Of a stretch of 64,000 nt of DNA, positions 28,805 to 39,319 are shown in pieces (position 1 is the first letter of the stretch; every line of letters starts with the position of its first letter). Under the pieces are notes generated by a model that saw nothing but the letters and a program-made list of their open reading frames with translations, was not told where the DNA came from and made no database searches. The position numbers and the translations under genes were made by a program. The stretch is from Streptomyces virginiae (GTDB lineage Bacteria > Actinomycetota > Actinomycetes > Streptomycetales > Streptomycetaceae), in contig NZ_JOAK01000028.1 in the NCBI RefSeq assembly GCF_000720455.1, forward strand, positions 10,525 to 74,524, read 5' to 3'.

Positions 28805-29512
28805 GTGGAAACCGCCGCTCCGTCCGCCGTGATCGTCGCCATCGACGGTCCCTCCGGCACGGGCAAGTCCAGCACCTCCAAGGCCGTGGCCGCCAAGCTC
28901 GGGCTGCGCTACCTGGACACCGGTGCCCAGTACCGGGCCATCACCTGGTGGATGATCTCCAACGGGGTCGACACCGACGACGCGCAGGCCGTGGCGGTCG
29001 CCGCCGGCAAGCCCTCCATCGTGTCCGGCACCGACCCGGCCGCGCCCACCATCACCGTGGACGGCCTCGACGCCGCCGGCCCCATCCGGACCCAGGAGGT
29101 CACCTCCAAGGTCAGCGCCGTCAGCGCGGTCCCCGAGGTGCGCACGCTCATCACCGAGCTGCAGCGCTCCATCGCCGCCGAGGCGGCCCGGGACGCGGAC
29201 GGGATCGTCGTCGAGGGCCGGGACATCGGCACCACCGTCCTGCCCGACGCCGACCTCAAGGTGTTCCTGACGGCCTCCGCCGAGGCGCGCGCCGCCCGGC
29301 GCAGCGGAGAGCTCCGCGGCAAGGAGGCCGCCGACCTCGCGGCCACCAAGGCGGCGCTGATCAAGCGCGACGCCGCCGACTCCGGCCGCAAGACCTCCCC
29401 GCTGGCCAAGGCCGACGACGCCGTCGAGGTGGACACCACCGAGCTCACGCTCGACCAGGTGATCGAGTGCGTCGTGACGCTCGTCGAAGAGAAGCGGGCG
29501 GTCCGCACGTGA
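28805..29512 (+). CDS. cmk: Cytidylate kinase
   Basis: Phosphorylates CMP and dCMP to the diphosphates. IVAIDGPSGTGKSSTSKAVA is the P-loop. LGLRYLDTGAQYRAITW is the CMP-binding motif, VVEGRDIGTTVLPDADLK the conserved Arg-Asp segment, and AARRSGELRGKEA the lid. 235 residues, standard for type I CMP kinase. GTG at 28805 with AGGAAGG upstream. Its stop overlaps the next start (ACGTGA), so it is coupled with plsC. Confidence 0.96.
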   Translation: METAAPSAVIVAIDGPSGTGKSSTSKAVAAKLGLRYLDTGAQYRAITWWMISNGVDTDDAQAVAVAAGKPSIVSGTDPAAPTITVDGLDAAGPIRTQEVTSKVSAVSAVPEVRTLITELQRSIAAEAARDADGIVVEGRDIGTTVLPDADLKVFLTASAEARAARRSGELRGKEAADLAATKAALIKRDAADSGRKTSPLAKADDAVEVDTTELTLDQVIECVVTLVEEKRAVRT

Positions 29513-30156
29513 GCCGAACGCCCTCCCTCAAGGGTGCGGCGGTCGGCAGGCGCATCGGCATCGGCCTCATGTACGGGCTGTGGAAGCCGCGCGTACTGGG
29601 CGCCTGGAAGGTGCCCGCCTCGGGCCCCGTCATCCTCGCCGTGAACCACACGCACAACATAGACGGCCCCATGGTGATGGGCACCGCGCCCCGCCCCCTG
29701 CACTTCCTGATCAAGAAGGAAGCGTACGTGGGCCCGCTCGGCCCGTTCCTGGACGGCATCGGGCAGGTCAAGGTCGACCGCTCCGGCGCCGACCGGGCGG
29801 CGATAGGCCGCGCCCTCGCCGTGCTCGACCAGGGCGGGGCCCTCGGGATATTCCCCGAGGGCCGCAGGGGAGAGGGCGACTTCGCCTCGCTGCGCGCGGG
29901 ACTGGCGTACTTCGCGGTCCGCAGCGGCGCGCCCGTCGTGCCCGTCGCCGTCCTCGGCAGCGCCGAGGACCGCGGCAGGCTGATCCCGGGGCTGCCGCCC
30001 TTCAAGAGCCGGGTCGACGTCGTCTTCGGCTCGGCCTTCGACGCCGGGGACGGCAGTGGCCGTCGTACCCGTACCGCGCTGGACCAGGCCACCGTACGCA
30101 TCCAGGACCGGCTGACCGCCCACCTGGCCGACGCCAAGCGCCTGACCGGGCGCTGA
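29509..30156 (+). CDS. plsC: 1-acylglycerol-3-phosphate O-acyltransferase
   Basis: Membrane-associated acyltransferase of phospholipid synthesis (lysophosphatidate to phosphatidate). LAVNHTHNIDGPMVMG holds the HX4D catalytic motif, FLIKKEAYVGPLG the second block, and GIFPEGRRGEGDF the FPEG acceptor-binding motif. PVVPVAVLG completes the four PlsC motifs. 215 residues from GTG 29509, overlapping the cmk stop by four bases. The cmk-plsC-der order is a recurring actinobacterial arrangement. True acyl acceptor is inferred. Confidence 0.9.
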   Translation: MSRTPSLKGAAVGRRIGIGLMYGLWKPRVLGAWKVPASGPVILAVNHTHNIDGPMVMGTAPRPLHFLIKKEAYVGPLGPFLDGIGQVKVDRSGADRAAIGRALAVLDQGGALGIFPEGRRGEGDFASLRAGLAYFAVRSGAPVVPVAVLGSAEDRGRLIPGLPPFKSRVDVVFGSAFDAGDGSGRRTRTALDQATVRIQDRLTAHLADAKRLTGR

Positions 30157-30231
30157 GCGAGACTTGACCTAGTAGTGGAACCGCGCTGCGCGGGCACCAC
30201 CGATCACCACGAACGACGAGGAACGGACTTC

Positions 30232-31695
30232 ATGAACGACCAGCACGACCACGGAGCACTTGGCGATGCCGAGTACGCGGAGTTCATGGAGCTCGCCGCG
30301 GAAGAGGGTTTCGACCTCGAAGACGTCGAAGGTGCCATCGAGGAGGCGGGCCACGGCCCGCTGCCCGTCCTCGCCGTCGTGGGCCGGCCCAACGTCGGCA
30401 AGTCGACCCTGGTGAACCGCATCATCGGCCGCCGCGAGGCGGTCGTCGAGGACAAGCCCGGCGTCACCCGTGACCGCGTCACCTACGAGGCCGAGTGGGC
30501 CGGCCGGCGCTTCAAGGTCGTCGACACCGGCGGCTGGGAGCAGGACGTCCTCGGCATCGACGCGGCCGTCGCCGCCCAGGCCGAGTACGCCATCGAGACC
30601 GCCGACGCGGTCGTCTTCGTCGTCGACGCCAAGGTCGGCGCCACCGACAGCGACGAGGCCGTCGTCAAGCTGCTCCGCAAGGCCAAGAAGCCCGTCGTCC
30701 TGTGCGCCAACAAGGTCGACGGCCAGAGCGGCGAGTCCGACGCGGCGTCCCTGTGGTCGCTGGGCCTCGGCGTGCCGCACCCCGTCTCCTCGCTCCACGG
30801 CCGCGGCACCGGCGACATGCTCGACGCCGTCCTCGACGTCCTCCCGGAAGCCCCGGAGCAGACCTTCGGCGGCGCCGCGCCCGGCGGCCCGCGCCGCATC
30901 GCGCTGATCGGCCGCCCGAACGTCGGCAAGTCCTCGCTGCTGAACAAGGTCGCGAAGGAGAACCGGGTCGTCGTCAACGAGCTGGCCGGCACCACCCGCG
31001 ACCCGGTCGACGAGCTCATCGAGCTCGGCGGCGTCACCTGGAAGTTCGTCGACACCGCCGGCATCCGCAAGAAGGTCCACCTCCAGCAGGGCGCCGACTA
31101 CTACGCCTCGCTGCGCACCGCCGCGGCCGTCGAGAAGGCGGAGGTGGCGGTCATCCTGATCGACACCACCGAGACCATCAGCGTCCAGGACCAGCGCATC
31201 ATCACCATGGCCGTCGAGGCCGGCCGCGCGATCGTGATCGCCTACAACAAGTGGGACGAGCTCGACGAGGAGCGCCGCTACTACCTCGAGCGCGAGATCG
31301 AGACCGAGATGCAGCAGGTCTCCTGGGCGCCGCGGGTGAACGTCTCGGCGCTCACCGGCCGTCACATGGAGAAGCTGGTCCCGGCGATCGAGACGGCCCT
31401 GGCGGGCTGGGAGACGCGCGTTCCCACCGGCCGGCTGAACGCCTTCCTCGGTGAGATCGTCGCCGCCCACCCGCACCCGATCCGCGGCGGCAAGCAGCCC
31501 CGCATCCTGTTCGGTACCCAGGCGGGGAGCAAGCCGCCGCGGTTCGTCCTCTTCGCCTCCGGCTTCCTGGAGCACGGCTACCGGCGCTTCATCGAGCGCC
31601 GCCTGCGCGAGGAGTTCGGCTTCGAGGGCACCCCGATCCACATCTCGGTGCGGGTGCGCGAGAAGCGCGGCGCCCAGTACAAGAAGAAGAAGTAG
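30232..31695 (+). CDS. der: Ribosome biogenesis GTPase Der (EngA)
   Basis: Essential GTPase acting in 50S ribosomal subunit maturation. Two tandem G domains: [12 protein letters not shown] at about 51 and [12 protein letters not shown] at about 227, each with DTXG (DTGGW, DTAGI) and NKXD (NKVD, NKWD). The C-terminal KH-like domain ends [14 protein letters not shown]. 487 residues from ATG 30232 (MNDQHDHG); a frame open to 30175 adds 19 unlikely residues. The acidic N-terminal ~45 residues are an actinobacterial extension. Confidence 0.97.
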   Translation: MNDQHDHGALGDAEYAEFMELAAEEGFDLEDVEGAIEEAGHGPLPVLAVVGRPNVGKSTLVNRIIGRREAVVEDKPGVTRDRVTYEAEWAGRRFKVVDTGGWEQDVLGIDAAVAAQAEYAIETADAVVFVVDAKVGATDSDEAVVKLLRKAKKPVVLCANKVDGQSGESDAASLWSLGLGVPHPVSSLHGRGTGDMLDAVLDVLPEAPEQTFGGAAPGGPRRIALIGRPNVGKSSLLNKVAKENRVVVNELAGTTRDPVDELIELGGVTWKFVDTAGIRKKVHLQQGADYYASLRTAAAVEKAEVAVILIDTTETISVQDQRIITMAVEAGRAIVIAYNKWDELDEERRYYLEREIETEMQQVSWAPRVNVSALTGRHMEKLVPAIETALAGWETRVPTGRLNAFLGEIVAAHPHPIRGGKQPRILFGTQAGSKPPRFVLFASGFLEHGYRRFIERRLREEFGFEGTPIHISVRVREKRGAQYKKKK

Positions 31696-31708
31696 CGGCG
31701 GTCCGGGG

Positions 31709-32179
31709 TCAGTAGCCCCGGCGCGGAGCGGGCGGCAGGGCCGCCGGGATGTGCGTCATCCCGGTCTGGTGCTGCCGCCCGTCGGCGTATCCGGGGCTGC
31801 CCGCGTACGAGTAGGCGGGCTGGGTCTGGGGCTGCGACGGCGACTGGGCCTGCGAGGGGGACTGCGTCTGGGACGGGCTCTGCGGGCTGTAGGAGGGCTG
31901 CCAGCCGTCCATCCGCTGCCACGCCGAACCGCTCCAGCCGCCGCTGCCGTACGAGCCGACCGTGTAGCCGCCCCCGTACGAGAAGGCCGTGAACCCGAGG
32001 TCCTCCTCGCCCGTACGGTCGCCCGGCAGGGCCCGGAAGGCGCGCAGGTACTCCGAGTACAGCGTGTCGTAGATCGGGGTGTGCGAGACGGCCGGAGAGC
32101 TGTCCCGGTCCCGTACGGGACGCATGGCGGGGACGGTGCTCGGATAGGACGGGGCGCGGGAGGAGTCGTATGGATGCAC
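31709..32179 (-). CDS. Conserved Streptomyces hypothetical, Ser/Pro/Gln-rich
   Basis: 156 residues, no recognised domain. The first 60 residues look structured (SHTPIYDTLYSEYLRAFRAL). A Gly/Tyr/Ser-rich stretch follows, then four SPSQ-type units (SPSQTQ, SPSQAQ, SPSQPQ) and a Pro-rich end. I use GTG at 32179; an ATG at 32125 (MRPVRDRD) is the alternative and neither has a strong ribosome-binding site. It is convergent with der, 13 bases away. No transmembrane segment or signal peptide. Confidence 0.55.
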   Translation of the reverse strand: MHPYDSSRAPSYPSTVPAMRPVRDRDSSPAVSHTPIYDTLYSEYLRAFRALPGDRTGEEDLGFTAFSYGGGYTVGSYGSGGWSGSAWQRMDGWQPSYSPQSPSQTQSPSQAQSPSQPQTQPAYSYAGSPGYADGRQHQTGMTHIPAALPPAPRRGY

Positions 32180-32332
32180 GTATCAGCCAACGAAACGCGC
32201 GCTCTGCGGATGCGGGGTGACGGGGGAGGAAACACACATCGCCGGGGGTGTGCGGGACGGACCGCACACCCCCGGCGCACGCCGCCCGGCCCCCTCCGCG
32301 GGGGCCGGGCGGCCGTTCGGTACCGGCTGGGA

Positions 32333-33145
32333 TCAGGCGCCGGGCGTCCCCGCCAGGGGCATCGCGGCGGCCACGAGCTTGCCCGCGGCGGCGGCCTTGT
32401 CCAGCGCGTCGCGCAGCAGGTCCTCGCGGGGCTGCTGGCCGATGGAGCCGACCGGGGCGGCGTAGATGAGCACGCGCTGGGTCTTCTGGACGGCGGCCCG
32501 CCAGCCGTCGGTGACCGACAGCGCCTGGTGCGCCTGCCACCAGGCGACCTGGCCGCCGCCCTCGGCGCCGGGCTGGAGCACGGCGTGCAGCTGCCCGGCC
32601 GCGAGCAGGACCGACCAGCCGCCGAGGAGGGTGGGGAGTTCGGCCGTGTCGGTCACCGGGATGAAGCCCTGCTCGATCAGGAGCGGCAGGAAGTCGTCGC
32701 CGGGGCCGTCGCTGCCCGGGCGGGCGATGGGCGCGGTCGGCTCGACGACCAGGGCGGGGTGCAGCTCGCCGCCGATCAGCACGAGGCCGCTGGTGATGCC
32801 GAGGACGGCCTGTCCGCCGGGCACGTTCTGCGGAGCGGCCGCGCCCGTGTCCTGCGCGGAGGCCGGGCTGTCGCCGGTGATGCTGCGGACCGCGCCCTGG
32901 AGCTGCTCCTCGGAGACGGAGACGACCTGCGAGGGGATGCAGGTGGCGTGGGCGAAGGCGAGGACGGCGGTCTCCTCGCCGACGAACAGCACCGTGCTGG
33001 TGCGGTCGTTCTCGGGGTCGCCCGGGGTGCGGCAGGAGGTGCAGTCGTAACTGCGCGGCGCGTCGTCGCCGACGAGCAGCCTGTCGGCTTCTTCGTCGCC
33101 GATCTCGGCACGTACCTCATCACTGACGTCGAGCATGCGCGGCAC
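32333..33145 (-). CDS. Conserved hypothetical, possible SseB-like type
   Basis: 270 residues, no firm family assignment. MLDVSDEVRAEIGDEEADRL begins it. A DCTSCRTPGD segment with a CXXC pair lies near residue 33, and later parts (FLPLLIEQGFIPVTDTAELP and LLAAGQLHAVLQPG) resemble the alternating segments of SseB-type proteins, but this is weak. GTG at 33145 is supported by GAGGAG 6 bases upstream; the frame stays open to 33691 without support. The 153 bases between it and the Ser/Pro-rich gene hold nothing clear. 33146-33440 is its promoter region shared with the divergent Rpf-like gene. Confidence 0.65.
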   Translation of the reverse strand: MPRMLDVSDEVRAEIGDEEADRLLVGDDAPRSYDCTSCRTPGDPENDRTSTVLFVGEETAVLAFAHATCIPSQVVSVSEEQLQGAVRSITGDSPASAQDTGAAAPQNVPGGQAVLGITSGLVLIGGELHPALVVEPTAPIARPGSDGPGDDFLPLLIEQGFIPVTDTAELPTLLGGWSVLLAAGQLHAVLQPGAEGGGQVAWWQAHQALSVTDGWRAAVQKTQRVLIYAAPVGSIGQQPREDLLRDALDKAAAAGKLVAAAMPLAGTPGA

Positions 33146-33431
33146 GGGGTGCTCCTCGGCATAGGTGCGGGTCCGGGAGGCTCCCGGCTCGCCGGGCACA
33201 ACGCGGGAGCGGCGGCCGGGGTCACGCCATTTGAGGGAACGGATTCGAACCGGGCGCCCGGAAGGGTGAACCGTGCGACCGGAGCTTCGGTTTTGTGCCA
33301 ACTGTTTTCTGGTTGTGCGCAGTTGGTGGCCGGGTGTGGCCGTTTCGGGGGGAGGGGGAGGTCGGCCGACCGGGTGGGGTGCGGTGCCCCGCCGCGTGGC
33401 GGGGCCCGGGCCGCCGTGGAGCGCTGCGTAG

Positions 33432-34547
<1,116 letters not shown>

Positions 34548-35351
34548 GCGGCGAAGCCGAGGCCTGCGGCGGAGCCGAAGCCTTGGCCTGCGGCCGTGCC
34601 GATTCGGCGCCCGGGCGCAGCCGAAGCCCGCGCCTGCGGCGAAGCCATGCCCTATGCCTGCGTCGAAGTCGAAGCCTGCGGCCGTGCCGATCCCCGCGCC
34701 TGCGGCCGTGCCGAACCCGTGCCGGTGGCGAACCCGGGTCCTGAAGGGTGAGCCCAAGTTGGTGCCTGCGGCTGTGTCGATTCGCCGCTGGGGCGGAACC
34801 GAAGCCTGCGCTCACGGCGAAGCCGGGCCCCGCGTCGGCGGCGGAGCCGAGGCCTGCGGCCGTGCTGAGCCCCGTGCCTGTGGCGAAGTCGGGTGCTGGA
34901 GGCTGAGCCCAAGTCGGTGCTTGCGGCCGTGCCGATTCGGGGCTGGGGTGCAGCCGGAAGCCCGCGCCTGCGGCGGAGCCGAAGCCTGCGGCCGTCCTGA
35001 GCCCCGTGCCTGTGGCGAAGTCGGGTGCTGGAGGCTGAGCCCAAGTCGGTGTCCTGCGGCCGTGCCGATTCGGGGCTGGGGTGCAGCCGGAAGCCCGCGC
35101 CTGCGGCGGAGGCGAAGCATGCGTTCGCGGCGGAGCCGGGCCCGTGCCTGCAGCGGAGCCGAAGCCTTGGCCTGCAGCCGTGCCGATTCGGGGCTGGGGG
35201 GGGAGCCGGAAGCCCGCGCCTGCGGCGGAGCCGGGATCGGGCTCGGGGCGGAGGTGGAGGGTGTGGGCGGGGCGGAGCCGCAGGCTTGGGGCTCCGCGGC
35301 CCTTCGTCGGGACCCGGCGGAACGGCGGCCGGGCGCTGGCAGACTCGGGGG
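34548..35351. repeat. Degenerate repeat tract with a 132/133-bp tandem duplication; no gene
   Basis: 804 bases following the Rpf-like stop. Short remnants of the octad repeat (AQPKPAPAAK, AAVPIPAPAAVP) can be read in another frame. A segment starting GCGGAGCCGA at 34841 is repeated at 34973 and begins again at 35106, giving periods of 132 and 133 bases. Variants of GCCGTGCCGATTCGGGGCTG occur at least five times. Open frames here are numerous but are low-complexity shadows; I see no credible gene. The WYL regulator promoter must lie at its right end. Confidence 0.75.
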
Positions 35352-36320
35352 ATGCTCGAGACCTCCGCACGGCTGTTGCGCCTGCTGTCCCTGCTCCAGG
35401 CCCACCGCGAATGGACCGGCGCCGACCTCGCCGACCGCCTCGGCGTCACCGCCCGGACGGTCCGGCGCGACGTGGACCGGCTGCGGGAGCTGGGGTACCC
35501 GGTGAACGCCAGTCCCGGGACCGGTGGCGGTTACCAGCTGGGAGCCGGGGCCGAACTGCCGCCGCTGCTGCTGGACGACGACGAGGCCGTGGCCGTCGCC
35601 GTCGGGCTGCGGACCGCCGCGGGCAACGGGGTCGAGGGGATCGGGGAGGCCTCCGTACGGGCCCTCGCGAAGCTGGAGCAGGTTCTGCCGTCGCGCCTGC
35701 GCCGCAGGGTGTCCGCCCTCAACGACTTCACCGTGCCGATGCTGCGGGGGGCCCAGCGGTCCACCGTGGACGCCTCGGTCCTGACCGAACTGGCCGCGGT
35801 CTGCCGGGACGCCGAGCGGCTGCGCTTCGGGTACCGCGACCACGGCGGCAGCGTCAGCCGCCGCACTGTCGAACCGCACCGGCTCGTCTGCACGGAGCGG
35901 CGCTGGTACCTGGTCGCCTGGGACCTGGACCGCGAGGCGTGGCGCACCTTCCGCGCGGACCGGATCGAGCCCAGACCGCCCCACGGACCGCGCTTCACCC
36001 CGCGCCCGCCACCCGCCGAGGACCTCGCCGCGTACGTCTCCGAAGGCGTGTCCCAGCGGGTCTACGCCGCCCGCGCGGTGGTCCGGCTGAAGATCTCCGA
36101 GCAGGAGGCGGCGCAGATCATCGGGCCGAGCGACGGAGTCCTGGAAGCGGTCGACGCGCACACCTGCCTGCTGCGCACCGGGGCCGTGAACCTGGACGTT
36201 CTGGTGATTCACATCATGCTGCTCGGTTGTGAGTTCGAAGTGGTCGAGCCGCCCGGGCTCACCGATCGGATGAGGGACCTGAGAGATCTGCTGGGGCGGG
36301 CCGTGGGGCCGGAGAAGTGA
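35352..36320 (+). CDS. WYL-domain transcriptional regulator (YafY/DeoR-like)
   Basis: 322 residues. An N-terminal winged helix (LLRLLSLLQAHREWTGADLA, then VTARTVRRDVDRLRELGYPV) binds DNA. A WYL domain follows near 150-225, reading RLRFGYRDHGG and RRWYLVAWDLDREAWRTFRADRIE with WYL intact, then a WCX-type C-terminus. WYL proteins bind nucleic acid or nucleotide ligands and many regulate stress, DNA damage or defence genes. ATG at 35352, closely after the repeat tract. Target unknown; neighbours do not form an operon with it. Confidence 0.9.
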   Translation: MLETSARLLRLLSLLQAHREWTGADLADRLGVTARTVRRDVDRLRELGYPVNASPGTGGGYQLGAGAELPPLLLDDDEAVAVAVGLRTAAGNGVEGIGEASVRALAKLEQVLPSRLRRRVSALNDFTVPMLRGAQRSTVDASVLTELAAVCRDAERLRFGYRDHGGSVSRRTVEPHRLVCTERRWYLVAWDLDREAWRTFRADRIEPRPPHGPRFTPRPPPAEDLAAYVSEGVSQRVYAARAVVRLKISEQEAAQIIGPSDGVLEAVDAHTCLLRTGAVNLDVLVIHIMLLGCEFEVVEPPGLTDRMRDLRDLLGRAVGPEK

Positions 36321-36536
36321 AGGAAATGTAGCGGACCTGAGGGGGATTCAGCTGGTCCGGTCCAGGCTGCCCGCGGAAATGCGCCGCGGCAATTCTGTGC
36401 TTCTCGACGGAAATTCGAATACGTCCGAACCCCGGGCGTGTCGCGCTCGGGAAAGCAATTGGCGACTGTAGATATTCTGTGACACAAGCGTGACCCGGGA
36501 CGGACGAACGTCCGGGCGCGGCGCTGACGAACGCCG

Positions 36537-36569
36537 AAGGCGGGCCGGGTCGATGACCCGGCCCGCCTT
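36537..36569. terminator. Bidirectional terminator between the WYL and PAP2 genes
   Basis: AAGGCGGGCCGGGTC and GACCCGGCCCGCCTT form a 15-bp perfect stem with a 3-nt loop between two convergent genes; T residues lie on the outgoing side for both strands. The preceding 36321-36536 is unusually AT-rich for this genome and holds no gene I can support. Confidence 0.9.
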
Positions 36570-36613
36570 CGCGGTGCGGGGGTGGGTGGTGCGTACCGCC
36601 CCCGCCGTGGACG

Positions 36614-37681
36614 TCAGCCGCCGGCGACCGGACGGGCGGCGGTGCCCCTGGTGCCGGCCCGCTCGGTGTGCGGAGGCCGGCGGCTGCCGACCGGGGTGAC
36701 CGGGGTCCGCTCGGAGCGGATCAGGTGGGGCCGGTTGGCCGGGTGCACGGCCGGGCGGTGCGCCGGGGAGTGTCCCGTGGGGGCGCCGGCCGGCACGGCC
36801 GCGGTGGGCACCGCGGCCGGTTCCTCGGGGGTCTGCGTGAGGGGCCTCAGCTGCCACTTGCCGCCCGCGGAGAGCAGCGGGGTGAGCGCGGAGACGACCG
36901 GGGCGGGCATCCGCCCGGTCTCGGCCCGGCGGCGCAGCATCTCGCGCAGGTCGAAGACGTAGGCCTCGGCCCGTGCGATGAGCGGCTCGAACCAGGGGAG
37001 GGCCAGCAGGATCAGCAGACCCGCGGACCAGCCCAGCAGGACATCGCTGACCCAGTGCGTGCCGAGGTACACGGTGGTGGCGCCGACGCTCAGCGAGACG
37101 ACCGCGGACACCACGGACAGCACCCGCCGGGTGACCACGGTGGAGGCCAGGTAGGCCAGGATCCCCCAGGTCACGACGGCGTTGGCGGTGTGGCCGGAAG
37201 GGAATATATCGCCGCCCGCGAAGAGTTCGGCCGAGCCGATCTCGGTGGCGTAGTGCGGGCCGAGCCGGCCCAGGCCCAGCTTCACGGACCCGACGGTGAC
37301 GTTGAGCAGCAACAGCGCCACGCCGAGGGTGATCAGCGGGCGGAGGGTGTGCTGCCGCCAGGAGCGCCAGCCGAGCCACGCGGCGACCATGACCGCGGTG
37401 GGCCCGCGCTGGCCGAGCACGACCAGGTAGTCGAGGAAGGCGTGCAGCTGCGGCCACTGCTCGTAGGGCCGGAAGAACATGATCTGCCAGTCGAGGCGGA
37501 CCAGCCAGGACGTGGTCAGCACGGCCACCACGATGGCGAGGTAGAACGCGAGGGTCGAGCCCAGGAGTACGACGCGGTGCCGGCTCATCTGCGGGGTCTG
37601 CAGATGAGCCGGTCGCTCTGGTTCCCGGTCCAGCCGGGCGAACACCCGCTCCAGACGGGTCAGGATTTGGTCGGTACGCAC
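36614..37681 (-). CDS. PAP2-family membrane phosphatase
   Basis: 355 residues with about six membrane helices between residues 35 and 240. The PAP2 catalytic motifs are present but degenerate in the first: KLGLGRLGPHY (KX6RP-like), IFPSGHTANAV (PSGH), and TTVYLGTHWVSDVLLG, where the family has SRXXXGXHXXSD and here Tyr replaces the usual Arg region. The C-terminal 90 residues are Pro/Ala/Arg-rich and cytoplasmic. Likely hydrolyses a lipid phosphate such as undecaprenyl or phosphatidate. GTG at 37681. Promoter region 37682-37750. Confidence 0.85.
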   Translation of the reverse strand: MRTDQILTRLERVFARLDREPERPAHLQTPQMSRHRVVLLGSTLAFYLAIVVAVLTTSWLVRLDWQIMFFRPYEQWPQLHAFLDYLVVLGQRGPTAVMVAAWLGWRSWRQHTLRPLITLGVALLLLNVTVGSVKLGLGRLGPHYATEIGSAELFAGGDIFPSGHTANAVVTWGILAYLASTVVTRRVLSVVSAVVSLSVGATTVYLGTHWVSDVLLGWSAGLLILLALPWFEPLIARAEAYVFDLREMLRRRAETGRMPAPVVSALTPLLSAGGKWQLRPLTQTPEEPAAVPTAAVPAGAPTGHSPAHRPAVHPANRPHLIRSERTPVTPVGSRRPPHTERAGTRGTAARPVAGG

Positions 37682-37920
37682 TCAATCGACGTTACCGCGC
37701 GGCGATGGTCAGCCCGGGCGAATCGCGGGCTTTGTGATGACCATGTGATGTGGAGTTGGTCTCACGCGGGCCCTAATTCCCGGCATTCCGGCAGGGGTTG
37801 GATGCTTCTCGATCCGGTGTCCGGTAATTGTTTCGGCCGCTTATTCGGGCTTTATTGCCGCAGGTCGATTCCCCTGCCCGTGGAGGGCCGGCAGAGATCC
37901 GGTCCGGCGCTCGGGGGATC

Positions 37921-39036
37921 CTACGGAGGGCCCGAGCCGTTCAGCCAGAACGCCCCGTACACCGCCGAGGCCAGGGCGGCCGCGCCCAGCACCAGGACCG
38001 CCCGCCGGGTCCGCCACCGGGCGAGCGCCACCGCCGGCACCAGCATCAGCGGGAACGCCGGCAGCAACAGCCGAGGCTTCGAACCGAAGTAACCGGACGC
38101 GCACAGCGCGAGCGCCACGACGATCCCGCAGTACACGAGGAGCGGCGCCGGCTGCCGCTGCCGCACGCACGCCCCGTACAGCCACAGCACCAGGACGACC
38201 CCGGCGATCAGCCCCAGCCCGGCCGGCCAGGCGGACGAGGCCAGCTTCGCCCCGACGAAGCGGGCGAAGGCCCAGCCGCCGTCGAAGCCGTTGCCCCAGC
38301 CGGCCTGCACGTCCAGGTACCCGAGCAGACCGCCCCCGGTGCGCGCGCCCACCCACAGCACGTACGCGGCCGCGCCCGCCGGAGCCAGGAGCGCCCCGAG
38401 CGCCACGCGCCACGACCGCTCCCCGCGCCGCCAGGCCAGTACGGCGGCCACCCACACCGCCGCGACGACCGCCGCGCCGACCGGTCGGGTCAGCCCGGCC
38501 CCGGCGGCGAGCAGGCCCGCCGTCAGCCACCGGCCGCGCAGGGCCCCGTACAGGGCCCACGCGGCCAGCGCCGTGAACAGCGCCTCGCTGTAGGCCATGG
38601 ACTGCACGATCCCGACGGGCAGTGCCGCCCAGACGGCGACGGCGAACACCCCGGTCCGGCGGCCGTGGAGCAGGTCGGCCACCGCGAAGATCCCCCATGC
38701 CGCCGCGAGCCCGGCGAGCACCGACACCACCAGGCCCGCCGAGCCGTACGAGAGCCCGGTCACCGCCGACACCGCCCGTTCCAGCCACGGCAGGAGCGGG
38801 AAGAACGCCAGGTTCGAGTGAACGTCCCCGTCGGGCAGGACGATCTCGTAGCCGTACCCCTCGGCGGCGATGCGGGCGTACCAGAGCGAGTCCCATCGGG
38901 CCGACAGCAGCGTGTGCGGGCTGCTGCCCGCCGCCGCGCCCCACACGGCGAGCACGGTCAGCCCGAGCAGCCGGACCGCCGCGAAGACGGCCAGCGCGGG
39001 CGCGGCCCGGCGAAATCCAAGATCTTCCACGGGCAT
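37921..39036 (-). CDS. Polytopic membrane protein, mannosyltransferase-like (PIG-V type)
   Basis: 371 residues, about ten membrane helices. SARWDSLWYARIAAEGYGYE in the first extracytoplasmic loop matches the WDXXWYXXIAXXGY signature of polyprenol-sugar-dependent mannosyltransferases, and FFPLLPWLERAV and MAYSEALFTALAAWAL are further family motifs. It likely transfers a sugar from a lipid carrier to a glycan or protein outside the membrane. ATG at 39036 has no evident ribosome-binding site; the frame extends to 39186. 37682-37920 holds no gene. Divergent from the MFS exporter. Confidence 0.75.
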   Translation of the reverse strand: MPVEDLGFRRAAPALAVFAAVRLLGLTVLAVWGAAAGSSPHTLLSARWDSLWYARIAAEGYGYEIVLPDGDVHSNLAFFPLLPWLERAVSAVTGLSYGSAGLVVSVLAGLAAAWGIFAVADLLHGRRTGVFAVAVWAALPVGIVQSMAYSEALFTALAAWALYGALRGRWLTAGLLAAGAGLTRPVGAAVVAAVWVAAVLAWRRGERSWRVALGALLAPAGAAAYVLWVGARTGGGLLGYLDVQAGWGNGFDGGWAFARFVGAKLASSAWPAGLGLIAGVVLVLWLYGACVRQRQPAPLLVYCGIVVALALCASGYFGSKPRLLLPAFPLMLVPAVALARWRTRRAVLVLGAAALASAVYGAFWLNGSGPP

Positions 39037-39319
39037 GATTATCGGTGGCGCCCGACCGGGGCCGGCGCCGAGGACGACGCAACGTGAGCGGGCGCGTACG
39101 CGGGGGAGAATTCCGGGGTGGGGGAGTGGCACACGCCACACGGGGGGCGCCGCCGGGATGAGAGCTTGGCCACGTGACGGGCACACGAACTCGCGTACGC
39201 TGACCGTTCACTCGCGTGTCGATGCCGGACCCCGTTGGACGCCGCACAGCGCACCACCCCTCGCGGCTCCACCAGACGCTGGTCCACCGAGCGCGAGGGA
39301 TCACCTGGGAGGTACATGC

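Noticed and set aside
33235..33260. GGATTCGAACCGGG resembles a tRNA T-arm on the minus strand
   Set aside because: The T-stem does not pair and no D-arm, anticodon arm or acceptor stem could be assembled around it.
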